From Craterostigma plantagineum (lineage: Eukaryota > Streptophyta > Magnoliopsida > Lamiales > Linderniaceae), in the NCBI GenBank assembly GCA_027422505.1, contig JAPQWV010000418.1, positions 1-64,000 on the forward strand: a DNA stretch of 64,000 nt, written 5' to 3'. Position 1 is the first letter of the stretch. Every line of letters begins with the position of its first letter. Shown here piece after piece: positions 44,164 through 54,692 of the stretch. Under the pieces are notes generated by a model. The model did not search any database and was not told where the DNA came from. It saw nothing but the letters and a program-made list of their open reading frames with translations. The translations under genes were made by a program, and so were the position numbers.

Positions 44164-47100
44164 TGTAAGATCCGGAAATTTAATTACGGGGTTCACGGCA
44201 TAATTAAGAGCGGAAATAATTAATTAGGGGCATAGTGAGTTAATTACGTTAGGGAGCTAGGATTGTGGGTGAAATATTTTATTTAGGACATGCAATTAAT
44301 TCATGCCTACAGTGTGATATATGTTTCCATGCTCCTACATGACTTATGTGTCTATATGGGTTCCCACGATATGATTTATAATTCCTATATGTGTTACGAA
44401 TTATGATTATGTGTTATAAGGATTTAAGAAATGGTTGATCACTATTATACGTGGCATGCATATAAGAAATCGCCGAGCTTAAATCGAGTAAGTTAGAACC
44501 GGCCGATTCCTGTGCATTTAGAAGTTAAATCATCGGGTAAATCGAGTAGGAATCGGGCGATTTAACGAAACCACATTTCGGGCGATTAAGATAACAATTA
44601 CACGTGGCATGAGGAGAACAAATCGCCGAGTGAATTGGAGTAAGAATCGGTCGATTTCACAAACCATGAAGAAGTCACGTTGCGGCCGACCGTGAAGTGT
44701 ATACATGGTAAAATCGCCGAACTGCTTAAAATATTAATTTGTTAGGTATATCGATTGAGAATTGACCGATTCTAGGCATGTGAGTGTTAGAAATAGCTGA
44801 ATAAATAAACGAGTGTTGAATCGGGCGATTCTAATAAGAATTCGTTAATAATTAGAAGCTGAAATCGGGCGATAGGACATGCTGATTTAAGAATCGGCCA
44901 ATTGAAGTGTATAAGATGTAAAGTGGCCGATTGAAGACATGAAGATTGATCGAAACTTGTAAAAAACTTGGACCAATCACAATGTACATTAAGTTGAAAA
45001 GTCAAAGGGGCAAGTAAGGATTTCTCAACGTAAGGAAATAAATCATTGGCCTAGGCACCTAGTTGTCCCAAGTTCCCATTCTCCTAAGTCTAGGTCTAGT
45101 ACTTATCAACTAAATTAAATAAATATTAAGTAGAGAAGAATAAAAGGAACGATAGATAAATATCTATAAGAAATAAAGGGGATGAAACCCTCAAAAACAT
45201 AAAACTCATTCTCCAAGAAAGCATCGAAACTCCTGGGAAGAAGGCAGTTAAACCCTAAAAACGTCAAGAAGAGGGAAGAGAAGACCCAAGAATTAGCTTT
45301 GGAGGAGGTATAAAATCCTTGCGATGATGTCCTTACGATTTCTTAGCTCATGACTTTCAGAATCTAAGTTTGAATTTAGCTCGTTTAAGGTGTTAGCACA
45401 CGAAATTTGCCAAAATGGTACTCGTTAGTTCATACGATAATAGGAAATTAGGAGTTCATATACATTGGCCTTCAATGAGTTCTTGAGTAAAACAACATTA
45501 GGATCGACCGAAATTAGGAAATAAAAATGATAGAATTGGGTAGCCTAGAAACCCGCAAATCGGGCGATTGTGTTAGGGGATTTCAATGATTTAAATAGAA
45601 TTTAAAACCATAATTCGAATGATTATATGGGCGGCGAAATGTGAGAATAGTGCATGCTAAATCGGGCAAATTGCGTGCGATTTTGGAACATGGCCAATCG
45701 GGCGATTTGGGTGGCTTAAGAAACTTTCGGCGAAATCAACATGGCTTATACAAATCGGGCGAAACCCTTGAATCGATCAGAAGTGATTTTTCTATGCATG
45801 GAATTGGGCTGACATCATGGTGATGAAAGCACGCGGCGAAACCATCCTCACACATGCAAATCGGGCGATTGATGATTTAGCGATTCTCAAATCGGGCGAA
45901 ACCAGATTCCAAGCCATTTAAATCGGGCGACTCCATCTTATGGAAATTTCGGCGATTTCAGCTAACCAACACAAATCGGGCGAATTGGTGATTTAATGAT
46001 TTCGGCGAAACTAAGTTGCGGGTAAAACGAATCGGGCAAAACTAAGGGCAAATCGAACAATTAGAAGATTCGACCAAAACTAAGTCCCAAATTGAACTTT
46101 CGCCTAGCTTTTTACGCATATGGTGTGATTAAATACTAACATAGCATAGAGTAAAAATAGTCTGACTTAGAAAACTAGCAAGATAGTACGATTGTGTAAC
46201 GATTTCAATATGGTTAGCTAAGCTAGATAATGTACTAATACGACAATAATTTTTATGATTAAAAGGTCGAACGGTAGAAAATTCCCGAGGAAGTAAGTAC
46301 GCGTAGCTTGGACGACAGGTAAGTAGAAATCCAACTACGACACATAACTTGTTTGAATGTACTTGCTCTATGCGACTACGTGCTTCGGTGATTTCATGTT
46401 TACGTAATTTAATTGATATGTCTTCATGTGAACGTGTCTGAAGTTTTTAATTGGGTGACTAGGTGCTTCGAGGCTTACCTGAATTGTGTTTACTTGATAT
46501 TACGTGACTATGTGCCTCGATGATTACATGAATTACGTGGACTAATTGTATATGCTGTCTCTTGGTAATTTCGCCTGGCATTGTTGCATTTTCATACTCA
46601 CGTGCATACACGATCATATGCGGGAGGGTCGTATGAGTCGAGTATATATATAATGTATCGCTTGAAAGCGATTGATACATTGCCGATATGGGCATGTGTT
46701 GTCGACTCAGTTGAGTCAAGGGCTGTCCACTATGCCACCAGGGCGACGTTTAGCGTCGTCATATTATTATGTAAAATATGTATGGATTATACTAGGGCGG
46801 AGACCCGTTGGCGATAAGGGCCACATATACATATATTATTATTATGTACGTAATGAAATATACTAGGGCGGAGACCCGTTGGCGATAAGGGCCACATATA
46901 CATATATTATTATTATGTACGTAATGAAATATACTAGGGCGGAGACCCGTTGGCGATAAGGGCCACATATACATATATTATTATTATGTACGTAATGAAA
47001 TATACTAGGGCGGAGACCCGTTGGCGATAAGGGCCACATATACATATATTATTATTATGTACGTAATGAAATATACTAGGGCGGAGACCCGTTGGTGATA

Positions 47101-48062
47101 AGGGCCACATATACATATATTATTATTGTGTACGTAATGAAATATACTAGGGCGGAGACCCGTCGGCGAAAAGGGCCGCATATATATATATTATTATTAT
47201 GTACGTAATGAAATATATTAGGGCGATGCCCGTTGGCAATGAGGCCGTATGGACGTATTCATGATATGATTGGGCAATGCCCGTGGCGGTAGGGTGCGAC
47301 CTGGAGGGTGCGACCTGAGGGTATAAGCGACACAGGGTGGAACCCTGGTGTAGGCAACCTCAGCGTGGGCTACCAGCGTGAGCGACCGCCGACAGTCGGG
47401 GACGTCCGGGTACATATGGCAACCTAGGGGAACGATGTGCATCCTAGGTATGGCCATCTGGCATGGACCACTGTCTATTTGTCCCTAGTGGATGTGAGCT
47501 CTTTGTGGTGCATAGTGAGATTAGCCGAGGGCCCTGAGTGATGTTAGTATGAGTATGATGAGTAGCGGGGCGGATCGCCTTTGCGCAGTAGTTTATGCAT
47601 TGGCGTGGATTGCCTTTGCGGGAAAGGGACACGTGCATACATGCATGATTTCTACTTACTGAGCCTCGGTGGCTCATTCCTTTATGTTATGTGTTGTAGG
47701 TACATACGATCACGGTACGTGATCGCCTAGCTAGCAAGGCCTATCTTTTGAAGCTTCCGAGCGTCTTTTGGGGTGGACGGGTGTGTATGGATGACGACCT
47801 GTGAGGCCGGGCGCATAGGAGCTTTTGCTGTGCCATCGCAACTGTCCCAATGTAATTACGAACTAGGAATAGTATGTAGTAAGAACTTGAAGAACTTCTT
47901 CTTTCGCGTAGTGGTATTCTTTTGACGTGTGCAGGACACGAACTCCTTTATGGAAAAGGAAAAAAAAAAATTTTCTACCGTATTTCCGTATCTTCAAAGT
48001 TCTCGTATCGTTAGACACTTAGAGTTACGCTAGAAATGGTAGCGATGGCTAGGGTCGTTACA
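44164..48062 (+). mobile_element. solo LTR of a Ty3/gypsy element (3.9 kb)
   Basis: It starts TGTAAGATCCGG and ends GGGTCGTTACA. TTAGT is duplicated exactly at 44159-44163 and 48063-48067. The end GGGTCGTTACA matches the LTR end of the element at 48535-57356, and CTTTTGGGGTGGACGG with GACGACCTGTGAGG matches 41790-41830. Between 44460 and 46080 the motif AAATCGGGCGATT occurs many times. A 71-base minisatellite lies at 46789-47250. There is no primer site or pol. Confidence 0.82.
46789..47250. repeat. 71-bp minisatellite
   Basis: About six tandem units with a 71-base period, each starting TACTAGGGCGGAGACCCGTT and followed by a purine-rich segment and a TATTATTATTATG tract, plus a partial seventh. 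The first four units are almost identical; later ones diverge. Because 71 is not a multiple of three, open frames across it shift between units and are not genes. Confidence 0.9.
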
Positions 48063-48345
48063 TTAGTTCCTCTCGGGTTCTGTCCACTCACTCGATAACG
48101 TAGATTGGGGTTGGAAGACCTCCTTTAGCACAGTAGATGCTGAGAAGCTGGCAGATCGGGGATTGACTCTTATTGTGGCTCTTGACTTGTCCTTTAGTCA
48201 TCCCCAGCCTTACATCAGGTCCAAGTTGAGTCAGCATCCAGAGACAGGTCATCATCTTCTGCTGATCCCAATGAGAGATACTTCTTAGCTCAAACTCGTT
48301 CAGCTTATTAACTCTGTCTGGTGACCTCCAAATAGGGATTATCAT
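48063..48345 (-). pseudogene. copy B coding region, segment 4
   Basis: The minus strand encodes IPIWRSPDRVNKLNEFELRS, ISHWDQQKMMTCLWMLTQLG and PICQLLSIYCAKGGLPTP, matching copy A at 29430-29680. Homology to copy A ends near 48345, so the N-terminal half and 5' LTR of this copy are missing or displaced. Confidence 0.78.
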
Positions 48346-48534
48346 GTATTTAAACTACATTTGCATCTGTATTTTGGAATATTTCGCATGATTCTGTATT
48401 TATTTCTCGACTGGTCATATTCTGAGAACTCGAACACTTGTATGCAGTATTTTTGACCATCTCTAAGTATAATCTAGGTTAAAAACTGCATAATAAGCTA
48501 GTTTCGATGTTTCTTGATCATTTTGAGTGAATAT
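48346..48534 (+). repeat. leader fragment flanking the young LTR element
   Basis: AT-rich, non-coding. It ends with AATAT, the left target duplication of the element at 48535. It is probably continuous with the copy D leader that resumes at 57357. Confidence 0.45.
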
Positions 48535-51206
48535 TGTAACGACCCAACTTCCTAGATACAGATTTTGGCGGATTTTCGCAGCGAAAGCAGCGAAAGCCCA
48601 TTTAATTAAAACTTTTAAAATATAATAATACAAATACGTTCGATGTCTAAATCCATAAGTTCAAACCCAAACACATTCTGATTCATTTGACCATAACCCA
48701 ATAAGACCAAGCCCAAACTTAAAAATACGAAACATAAACTCGTTCCACAGGTCGCGTCCCATGTACTGCGCCGCCCTCAAAAGTCCGTGGAGTCACCGCC
48801 ATCAGCCGTCTTACCTACACACGTAAACCCTGAGCTTTTGCCCAGTAGATGAAAATATGCATGAATGCAAATGCTCTCACATCCCAAACTCGACACATCT
48901 CACAAAATGCACGCTCGACTCTTTTATAATATCTCATCATCAGCTCAACTCATCTCATCACAATCAGGGCCCGAGGCTTAGGAACTAAAGGCAACACGCG
49001 CGTGCAGGGGTCCGTAGCTCGGGAGGCCCCACTCCCCACAAGGGTCAGTAGCTCGGGAGGCCCACTCCCCACATCTCAATCATATAGTGCGCCTTAGTCC
49101 TAACCTCAACTCATACCATTCGACAACCATCAATCGGTCATAAACTACCCCACTGAACATCACTATACAATATTACCGTGACTCCACACAATTCTCTCTT
49201 TTCGTACATGTGTATGCAAATGTCGTGCAAATAGAATGCAACATATAAAATGCATCATATTAAACAACAACATATCGGCCCAATATATAATCTCGGCCCG
49301 ATCTAAAAAAAAAACTATCATACACCAAATAATTCGAGACCAAAACCAGCGTTCCGATTTAATCGACCCGAAACCTTAACCACAGAAACTCTCCCTAAAT
49401 TCACTAATAGTTCCCAAAATTTAATCATTTCTACTTTAAGACCCTAATTTCACAATTGGTCCCTAATTTAATATATTTTAAAATTCTAACGTCCAACTTT
49501 CAAAATATCACTTAAATTTCTAATTTAAAAATATCTTTATGAATTTTGCACTTAAAATCCCAAAATCTCATAAATTACTTTTTAGGACAAAAAATTTTCA
49601 TAAGTTTCAGATCCGCCCCGAAAGCTTTAAAAATTTCAGATTAGCCCCGAAAGCTATATATTTCTTTAAAAATCTCCCCGTTCGGATTTTACATTCTCAG
49701 CGCCTAGATTCTTAAACTTTTCAATCTAGTCCCCTAATTTTTTGAAAATTAGACAAAGGGCCCCAATTATTTATTCGAATTTCAAATCTGCCCCAAAAGC
49801 TTTATATTTCTTTAAAAATCTCCCTTGTTCGGATTTACATTCTCAGCCCCCAGATTTTTAAAACTTTTCAATCTAGTCTCCAAATTTTGAAAGAAAAAAA
49901 CTATTTTATATGGCTGTTTTGCGACAGTTTAGTATTTCTCAATGATCACAGGGTAAACGACGTCCGATGGACCTGAAATTTTAAATATAGATAAAGAACT
50001 TGCAAATCTTGATTCTATACAAAGGGATTTTTAATCCGAATTCTAGATCGTAAGATATAAATTTTTTAACCTCTTGGCCGAAATGGATAAAGAAAACCCT
50101 AGAAAACACTAATCCTCCCCAAGTTTTGTTCTATCCTCTTAATCACAAGTCCTCTAACTCTATTCTTATGTTTCATAGACCTAAACTTCATAAAGATTAA
50201 GGTATTAAGCTGGCCGAATTTTAGCATGTAAGCATCATCGCGAAAATCATACAATCGCGAAAATTCACGTTTAGCACATAAACACGTATATATTCAAAAG
50301 AGATCACGCAATCACGAAAAATTCACGGATTCAAAACTTGTTTACGTGTGTAGGTGATCTTCACCTACCTTAACTCCGGAGAAATCTAATTCACAGGGTG
50401 TTTTCATGTGATCCCGACCCGAGAGCTTCGATCCCGGGCTTCCGAAGATTTTTCTTCTTCTCCTTCTCCTTTCCTTCTTTCTCTCTTTTTCTTTCTCTCC
50501 CTCTCTCTCTCTCGACCTCTCCCTCTTCTTTCTTTCCTTTCTCTATTTTTATTTTGGCTTCAGATCTGTAGAGAGGTGGCCTTAGGTGTCTTTAAGTTTA
50601 TTAGTTGATTTTTATTTGTACACTTGCATGAGGAAATGGCATCTTAGTTGGGATCTTGTCCTCTTCCTCTCATTTCCTCTCTTTCTCGTCATCTCTCCCT
50701 CTCTTCTCCTATTTGCTTTGTTTTATTTGTTAATAACTTGTCCTAATGTATTATAGTAAGTATATTAGGTGTTGAATGTTATTATTTTATCTCAAGGAGA
50801 ACCTAACTCTCATGAAGACACATGTATGGTAGTGGAATCTTGGAGATGGCTTTATATTTATTTTATTATTATTATTATTACTATTATTATTATTATTATT
50901 TTATTTGGTCTCTAAATAATTTCGGGCCCTTTATTATTATTATATATTATTTATTCATTTATTTGGACTTTCATTTCTTGTTTTCGATCCATTTATTTTT
51001 ATTAAAGGACCAAACTTCCAACCTTTTATTTTGAGCCATTATTTTCTTCATTTGGCCCATAAATAAATTTTTGGTCCATTTAAATTTTTTTCGAGCCCAA
51101 TTGTAAATTAGCTCGTTCGAAAAGAAATCGTTTCTTGTTCGAAAGTCAATTCCGTACATTTCAAATATTATTGAAGTAATCCCGTATAAATTTTGCGGGT
51201 ATTACA
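48535..51206 (-). repeat. 3' LTR (2672 bp) of the young Ty3/gypsy element
   Basis: On the plus strand it runs TGTAACGACCCAACTTCC to GCGGGTATTACA. It is almost identical to 54693-57356; I noticed only scattered substitutions and small indels (for example GTGC for CACA near 49002 and ATCATTTCTACTTTAAGA for ATCCTTTTTACTTT near 49422). It contains a CT-rich block (50444-50545) and an ATT microsatellite (50859-50911). A polypurine tract adjoins at 51207. Confidence 0.93.
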
Positions 51207-51217
51207 TCCTCCCCCCT
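51207..51217 (-). other. polypurine tract of the young element
   Basis: The minus strand reads AAGGGGGGAGGA directly before the 3' LTR start TGTAATACCCG. This fixes the transcriptional orientation as minus. Confidence 0.88.
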
Positions 51218-51239
51218 TATAAGAATTTCGCCACGAAAT

Positions 51240-52870
51240 TACAGTACGGAAAATAATTCGGGGTACTTCTTTCTCATTTCGTTTTCTCATTTCCAAGTGG
51301 TTTCTTCCAATACTTGGTTTCCGCCACAAGACCTTCACGAGGGGTATGTTATTATTTCGAAGACGTTTCATCTCGTACATCAAAATTTCCACCGGCCTTT
51401 CTTTATAGCTCAAGTCCAGCTTCAATTGTTGATGAAGTGATTCGTTTCTCAGCACCTGATTGGGGTTCGCAAAGTATTTACGTAAAGTTGATACGTGAAA
51501 TACGTCGTGGACTTGGGCTAACGAGGCGGGTAACTCCAGCTGATATGCAACTTCTCCTACTCTCTTGAGTGTTTTGAAAGAGCCAATGTACCTTGGGCTC
51601 AATTTGCACTCTTCCCCGAATCGCTTCACGCCTCTCATTGGTGATTTTTTTTTTAAGGGGCTTGATCACTTTCGTCGAATTACAACGGCCCTCGTATCTT
51701 GTCTGCATGACTCTTTTGACGACTTTGGGCCGTCTGCATCCTCTCCCGGATTTTTCCCACAGTTTTAGTCATTTCACGAATCATTGCAGGACCCAACAAC
51801 GCTTTCCGCCGATTTCATCCCAATAAATTGGGGATCAACATTTTTATGCTCATTCAAGGCTTCGTAAGGCGTAATCCCGATTGTGGCTTGATAGCTGTTG
51901 TTATAGAAAAGCTCTATTAGTGGAAGGTATTTGCTCTGCCTGGAAATCCAGATCGCACGTTCGAACATATCTTCAAGCGTCTGGATTGTTCTCTCAGGCT
52001 GTTCGTACGTCTGAGGGCCGTGTGTAAGGTCAATTTCGTCCTCATGTCCTTTTGTAATCTCACCCTGAATTGGGACAGAAACCTCGAATCCCGATCTGAG
52101 ACGATTGAAATCGGGATCACACAGAGTCTCACAATTTCTTTTATGTACAGCTCTGCATACTTCTCCATGGAACACGTTTGATTGATTTGCAGGAAATGGG
52201 CTGATTTAGTCAATCTGTCGACGATCACCTAGATTGCATCATGACCCTTTACGTTTTTTTTTTTCAAGAATTCGATCTAACAGTGTCGGCTTCAACGTTA
52301 ACGCTGCTAGTTTTATTTCGATCTTCCCGAAATTGATTATTTCCACTCCGGGTTGCTACAGGTTTGTATTAACTGATTTACGGCTCAAAGCTTCTGCGAC
52401 TACTTTCGCTTATCCTGGGTGATAATTGATCACGCAATCGTAGTCTTTTGCTAACTCGAACCATCGTCATTGCCTCATGTTTAACTCCTTATGCGGGAAG
52501 AAGTACTTTGGGCTTTTATGGTCTGTTAAAATCTCGTATCGTTCTCCGTGTAGATAATGTCGCTAGATTTTCAGGGCAAACACCACGGTTGCGAGTTCCA
52601 AATCGCAACCGGTCGTGTGTGGGGTAATTTTGCTCGTAGAATTTTGAGCTGTCGGGAGGCATACGAAATTACCTTCCCGTTCTGCATCAACACGCACTCA
52701 AGCCATTTTTTTTAAGACATCACTAATACCGAAAATCTTTCGATACCAAAGGCATTTTAAGAACAAGAACTGTTATCAGTCGTTTCTTCAAATCCTGGAA
52801 ATTATCTTCACATGATTTCGTCCACTTAAATGGAACGTTCTCCATAAGTTAAGTCTGGCTTTCTTCACCG
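51240..52870 (-). pseudogene. Ty3/gypsy pol remnant: RNase H and integrase parts
   Basis: From 52870 down, the minus strand encodes the RNase H region (FKWTKSCEDNFQDLKKRLIT, then GERYEILTDHKSPKYFF, KELNMRQ, DYDCVINYHPG and AEALSRKS). A linker KLAALTLKPTLLDRIL then jumps to the integrase core (VIVDRLTKSAHFLQINQT, IVSDRDSRF, SERTIQ-like residues, YNNSYQATIGITPYEAL). The integrase C-terminus has LSPRYIGSFKTLKRVGEVAY and VFHVSTLRKYF. The integrase zinc-binding domain and first catalytic aspartate are deleted, and gag, protease and most of the reverse transcriptase are absent. Several frame breaks occur. The element must have used proteins from a relative to move. Confidence 0.85.
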
Positions 52871-53700
52871 TTATTGTCACGATGAGCAGCTGCCGTTGGA
52901 TCCAAGATGGCGCGCGATCTAATGGTCAGAATTTGAAGGCTGAAGATTTAACTATGTTACTAGTATATCGCGCGAAAAGATCGATGGCTGAGATGTTTAA
53001 GAAGTGAAAGAAGCGGATGGTGAATCGTGAGCGTGGAATCAAAAAACGGACGGATGATAGTGAATGTGCTATTTCACTTACAGAGTTGCATGCGATTCTT
53101 GCTCTAACACACAGAAATGCAATACCACGTGGCGACTTGTGGAGCGTTCGATCGGATAAAATGGACGGTGAAGATAGATCGTGAATCACGCTTAAAACAT
53201 GATTTCTATCTTATTAATGTCGGATTTCTAGTTTACTTTCTCGAGCATGTAACTTCTTTTAGAGTGAAAATCATCGTGAGGTGAAAACACGAGTGTTGTA
53301 GAAGAGATAAAGATCTATAATTTCGGTGTTGTGATCAATAAGAAAGGAAGCTCGGTTGATCCGTGGACATAGGATGAAGCTCAGCCGTGTTTGTGCGTTA
53401 GTTCGCCGTACTAATTTCATTGATGTGACAGAGTCTACGCAGTGCATGTAAATACGGCATTGATTTAAACGAGAGCACAATTTCTTTGTCGCAATGGACA
53501 TCAACATCTTTCTTCGAGATTTTGGATTGGATTTTTGTGATAAAAGTCCAATGTGATTTTCTTCCTGTGCGTGATCTCTCAAATCAAGATTACGGCGTTT
53601 CGAAGAAAAAATCTGATCTCGAAATTTATGAAGTTTATCTTTATACGGCGTTCGAAGGGAAACTCGAAATTAATGCTGCTTATCCTTCGCTTCACTCACG
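52870..53700. other. unexplained interior DNA of the young element
   Basis: This occupies the place where gag, protease and reverse transcriptase should be, yet on the minus strand no such protein is visible. An inverted repeat, GCGCGCGAT near 52913 and ATCGCGCG near 52970, lies at its left side. Its base composition is less AT-rich than the LTRs. I recognise no domain on either strand. It is probably foreign DNA captured by the element. Confidence 0.5.
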
Positions 53701-53702
53701 CC

Positions 53703-53710
53703 TATAAATA
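53703..53710 (+). promoter_or_regulatory. TATA box opposite to the element's own direction
   Basis: TATAAATA lies 64-71 bases upstream of the ATG at 53774, on the strand opposite to the retrotransposon. The sequence between (CACAACACATTCTCTCCAAC) looks like a plant 5' leader. Confidence 0.5.
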
Positions 53711-53773
53711 GATACTTGATGCACGCTATGCACCACAACACATTCTCTCCAACCACATCATTTAATTTTTGCA

Positions 53774-53941
53774 ATGTATAATCTTGGAGGAAATGCGGAT
53801 CGTGAGGATGTTCCTCAGGAACCTTTTTGGAGGGAAAATCTCGAAAAGCTTAAATTTGAGTTATTCCTTCTTTTGGGATTGCTCTTCGCTGCAATCGCGA
53901 TTTTTGTGATGTGGGTTGCTACTCACTGCAGTTGCGTTTAA
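53774..53941 (+). CDS. 55-residue predicted single-pass membrane protein inside the young element
   Basis: The ORF begins MYNLGGNADREDVPQEPFWR. It has an acidic, hydrophilic N-terminal half of about 28 residues, one strongly hydrophobic segment (residues 29-49, LLLGLLFAAIAIFVMWVA) and a short cysteine-containing tail (HCSC). It is the only open frame under the TATA box at 53703 and starts at the first ATG. It lies inside a retrotransposon but on the opposite strand, which is unusual. I recognise no family. It may be a captured host or viral gene fragment or a chance ORF. Function unknown. Confidence 0.4.
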   Translation: MYNLGGNADREDVPQEPFWRENLEKLKFELFLLLGLLFAAIAIFVMWVATHCSCV

Positions 53942-54678
53942 TTTGTGAAAGGTTATGTCATGGGAAGCCGCGCCTTTTTCTGGCATATTGGAAGAAGACG
54001 CCGGCAGAACTTCCCGAACGTCGTTGATGTTTTATCTTCTAAGGTTTTTTTTTTTTATTCGGATTGTAATATGATTTTCAGTTATGTAATCGTTATGCAT
54101 CGACTCTATCATGTTTTCTCTATGTTCTCGTCTCGCTTCCTAAATTTCTATAATTAACCCATGTTTCTCTACGTCCTGATCTCATTTTAAAATTGTATAC
54201 AAGCTCCGATTTCTAAAAATTTTATATCGGTCGACTCTCTTTTATTTTGCCGTTTATTTATTTTAACTTTCCGAATTTCAGCTTGGTCCAATTCGGTCAA
54301 GCCCAAATTAACAAAGCCCAAATTTTGAAAAGGCCCAAAATTAAAATTTCGCCGAATTCCAAATTAACCCGAATTTTTACCCGAATTTTTAAGCAACCAC
54401 AAATTCTATCATAAGTCCGATTTATTTTTTTATTATTATTATTATTCTCTCCATACCTTAATTTAACCGAGATTCTCCTACCAATCTAAGTGTAAAAGTA
54501 CGAAATCTCTAACTTTCGAACTCATCAAGGAGCACATAAAATCACCCAAATATTCACGTAAAGCATATATACGAAAATCATAAATCACATAATTACGTAT
54601 TAAACTTACAGACGTAGGCTGACCCTCCAGGCTTTTGAGCGGCAGTACATGGACAGTCTACAGAACCTATAACCTAAC
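53942..54678. other. remaining interior and leader of the young element
   Basis: AT-rich sequence including a GCCCAAATT repeat cluster near 54300-54340 and a TTATTATTATT tract near 54430. No coding sequence. The last part leads into the primer site and is probably the element's 5' leader. Confidence 0.45.
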
Positions 54679-54690
54679 GCTCTGATACCA
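54679..54690 (-). other. primer-binding site of the young element, tRNA-Met type
   Basis: The minus strand reads TGGTATCAGAGC, two bases inside the 5' LTR end. It is an exact match to the initiator tRNA-Met type primer site. Confidence 0.9.
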
Positions 54691-54692
54691 CA

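Noticed and set aside
46792..47116. Three identical 60-codon minus-strand frames
   Set aside because: They are the same minisatellite unit read three times, offset by 71 bases.
46789..47250. Regular repeats that might be a CRISPR array
   Set aside because: The units are directly adjacent with no unique spacers, and the sequence is a plant LTR.
50408..50608. 66-codon open frame, also present at 56561-56761
   Set aside because: It lies in the CT-rich block of the two LTRs; its exact duplication follows from LTR identity. Low-complexity translation with no domain.
52910..52980. Viral replication-origin-like stem-loop near the GCGCGC inverted repeat
   Set aside because: The loop is long and lacks a clear conserved nonanucleotide; not enough to call a virus-derived origin.
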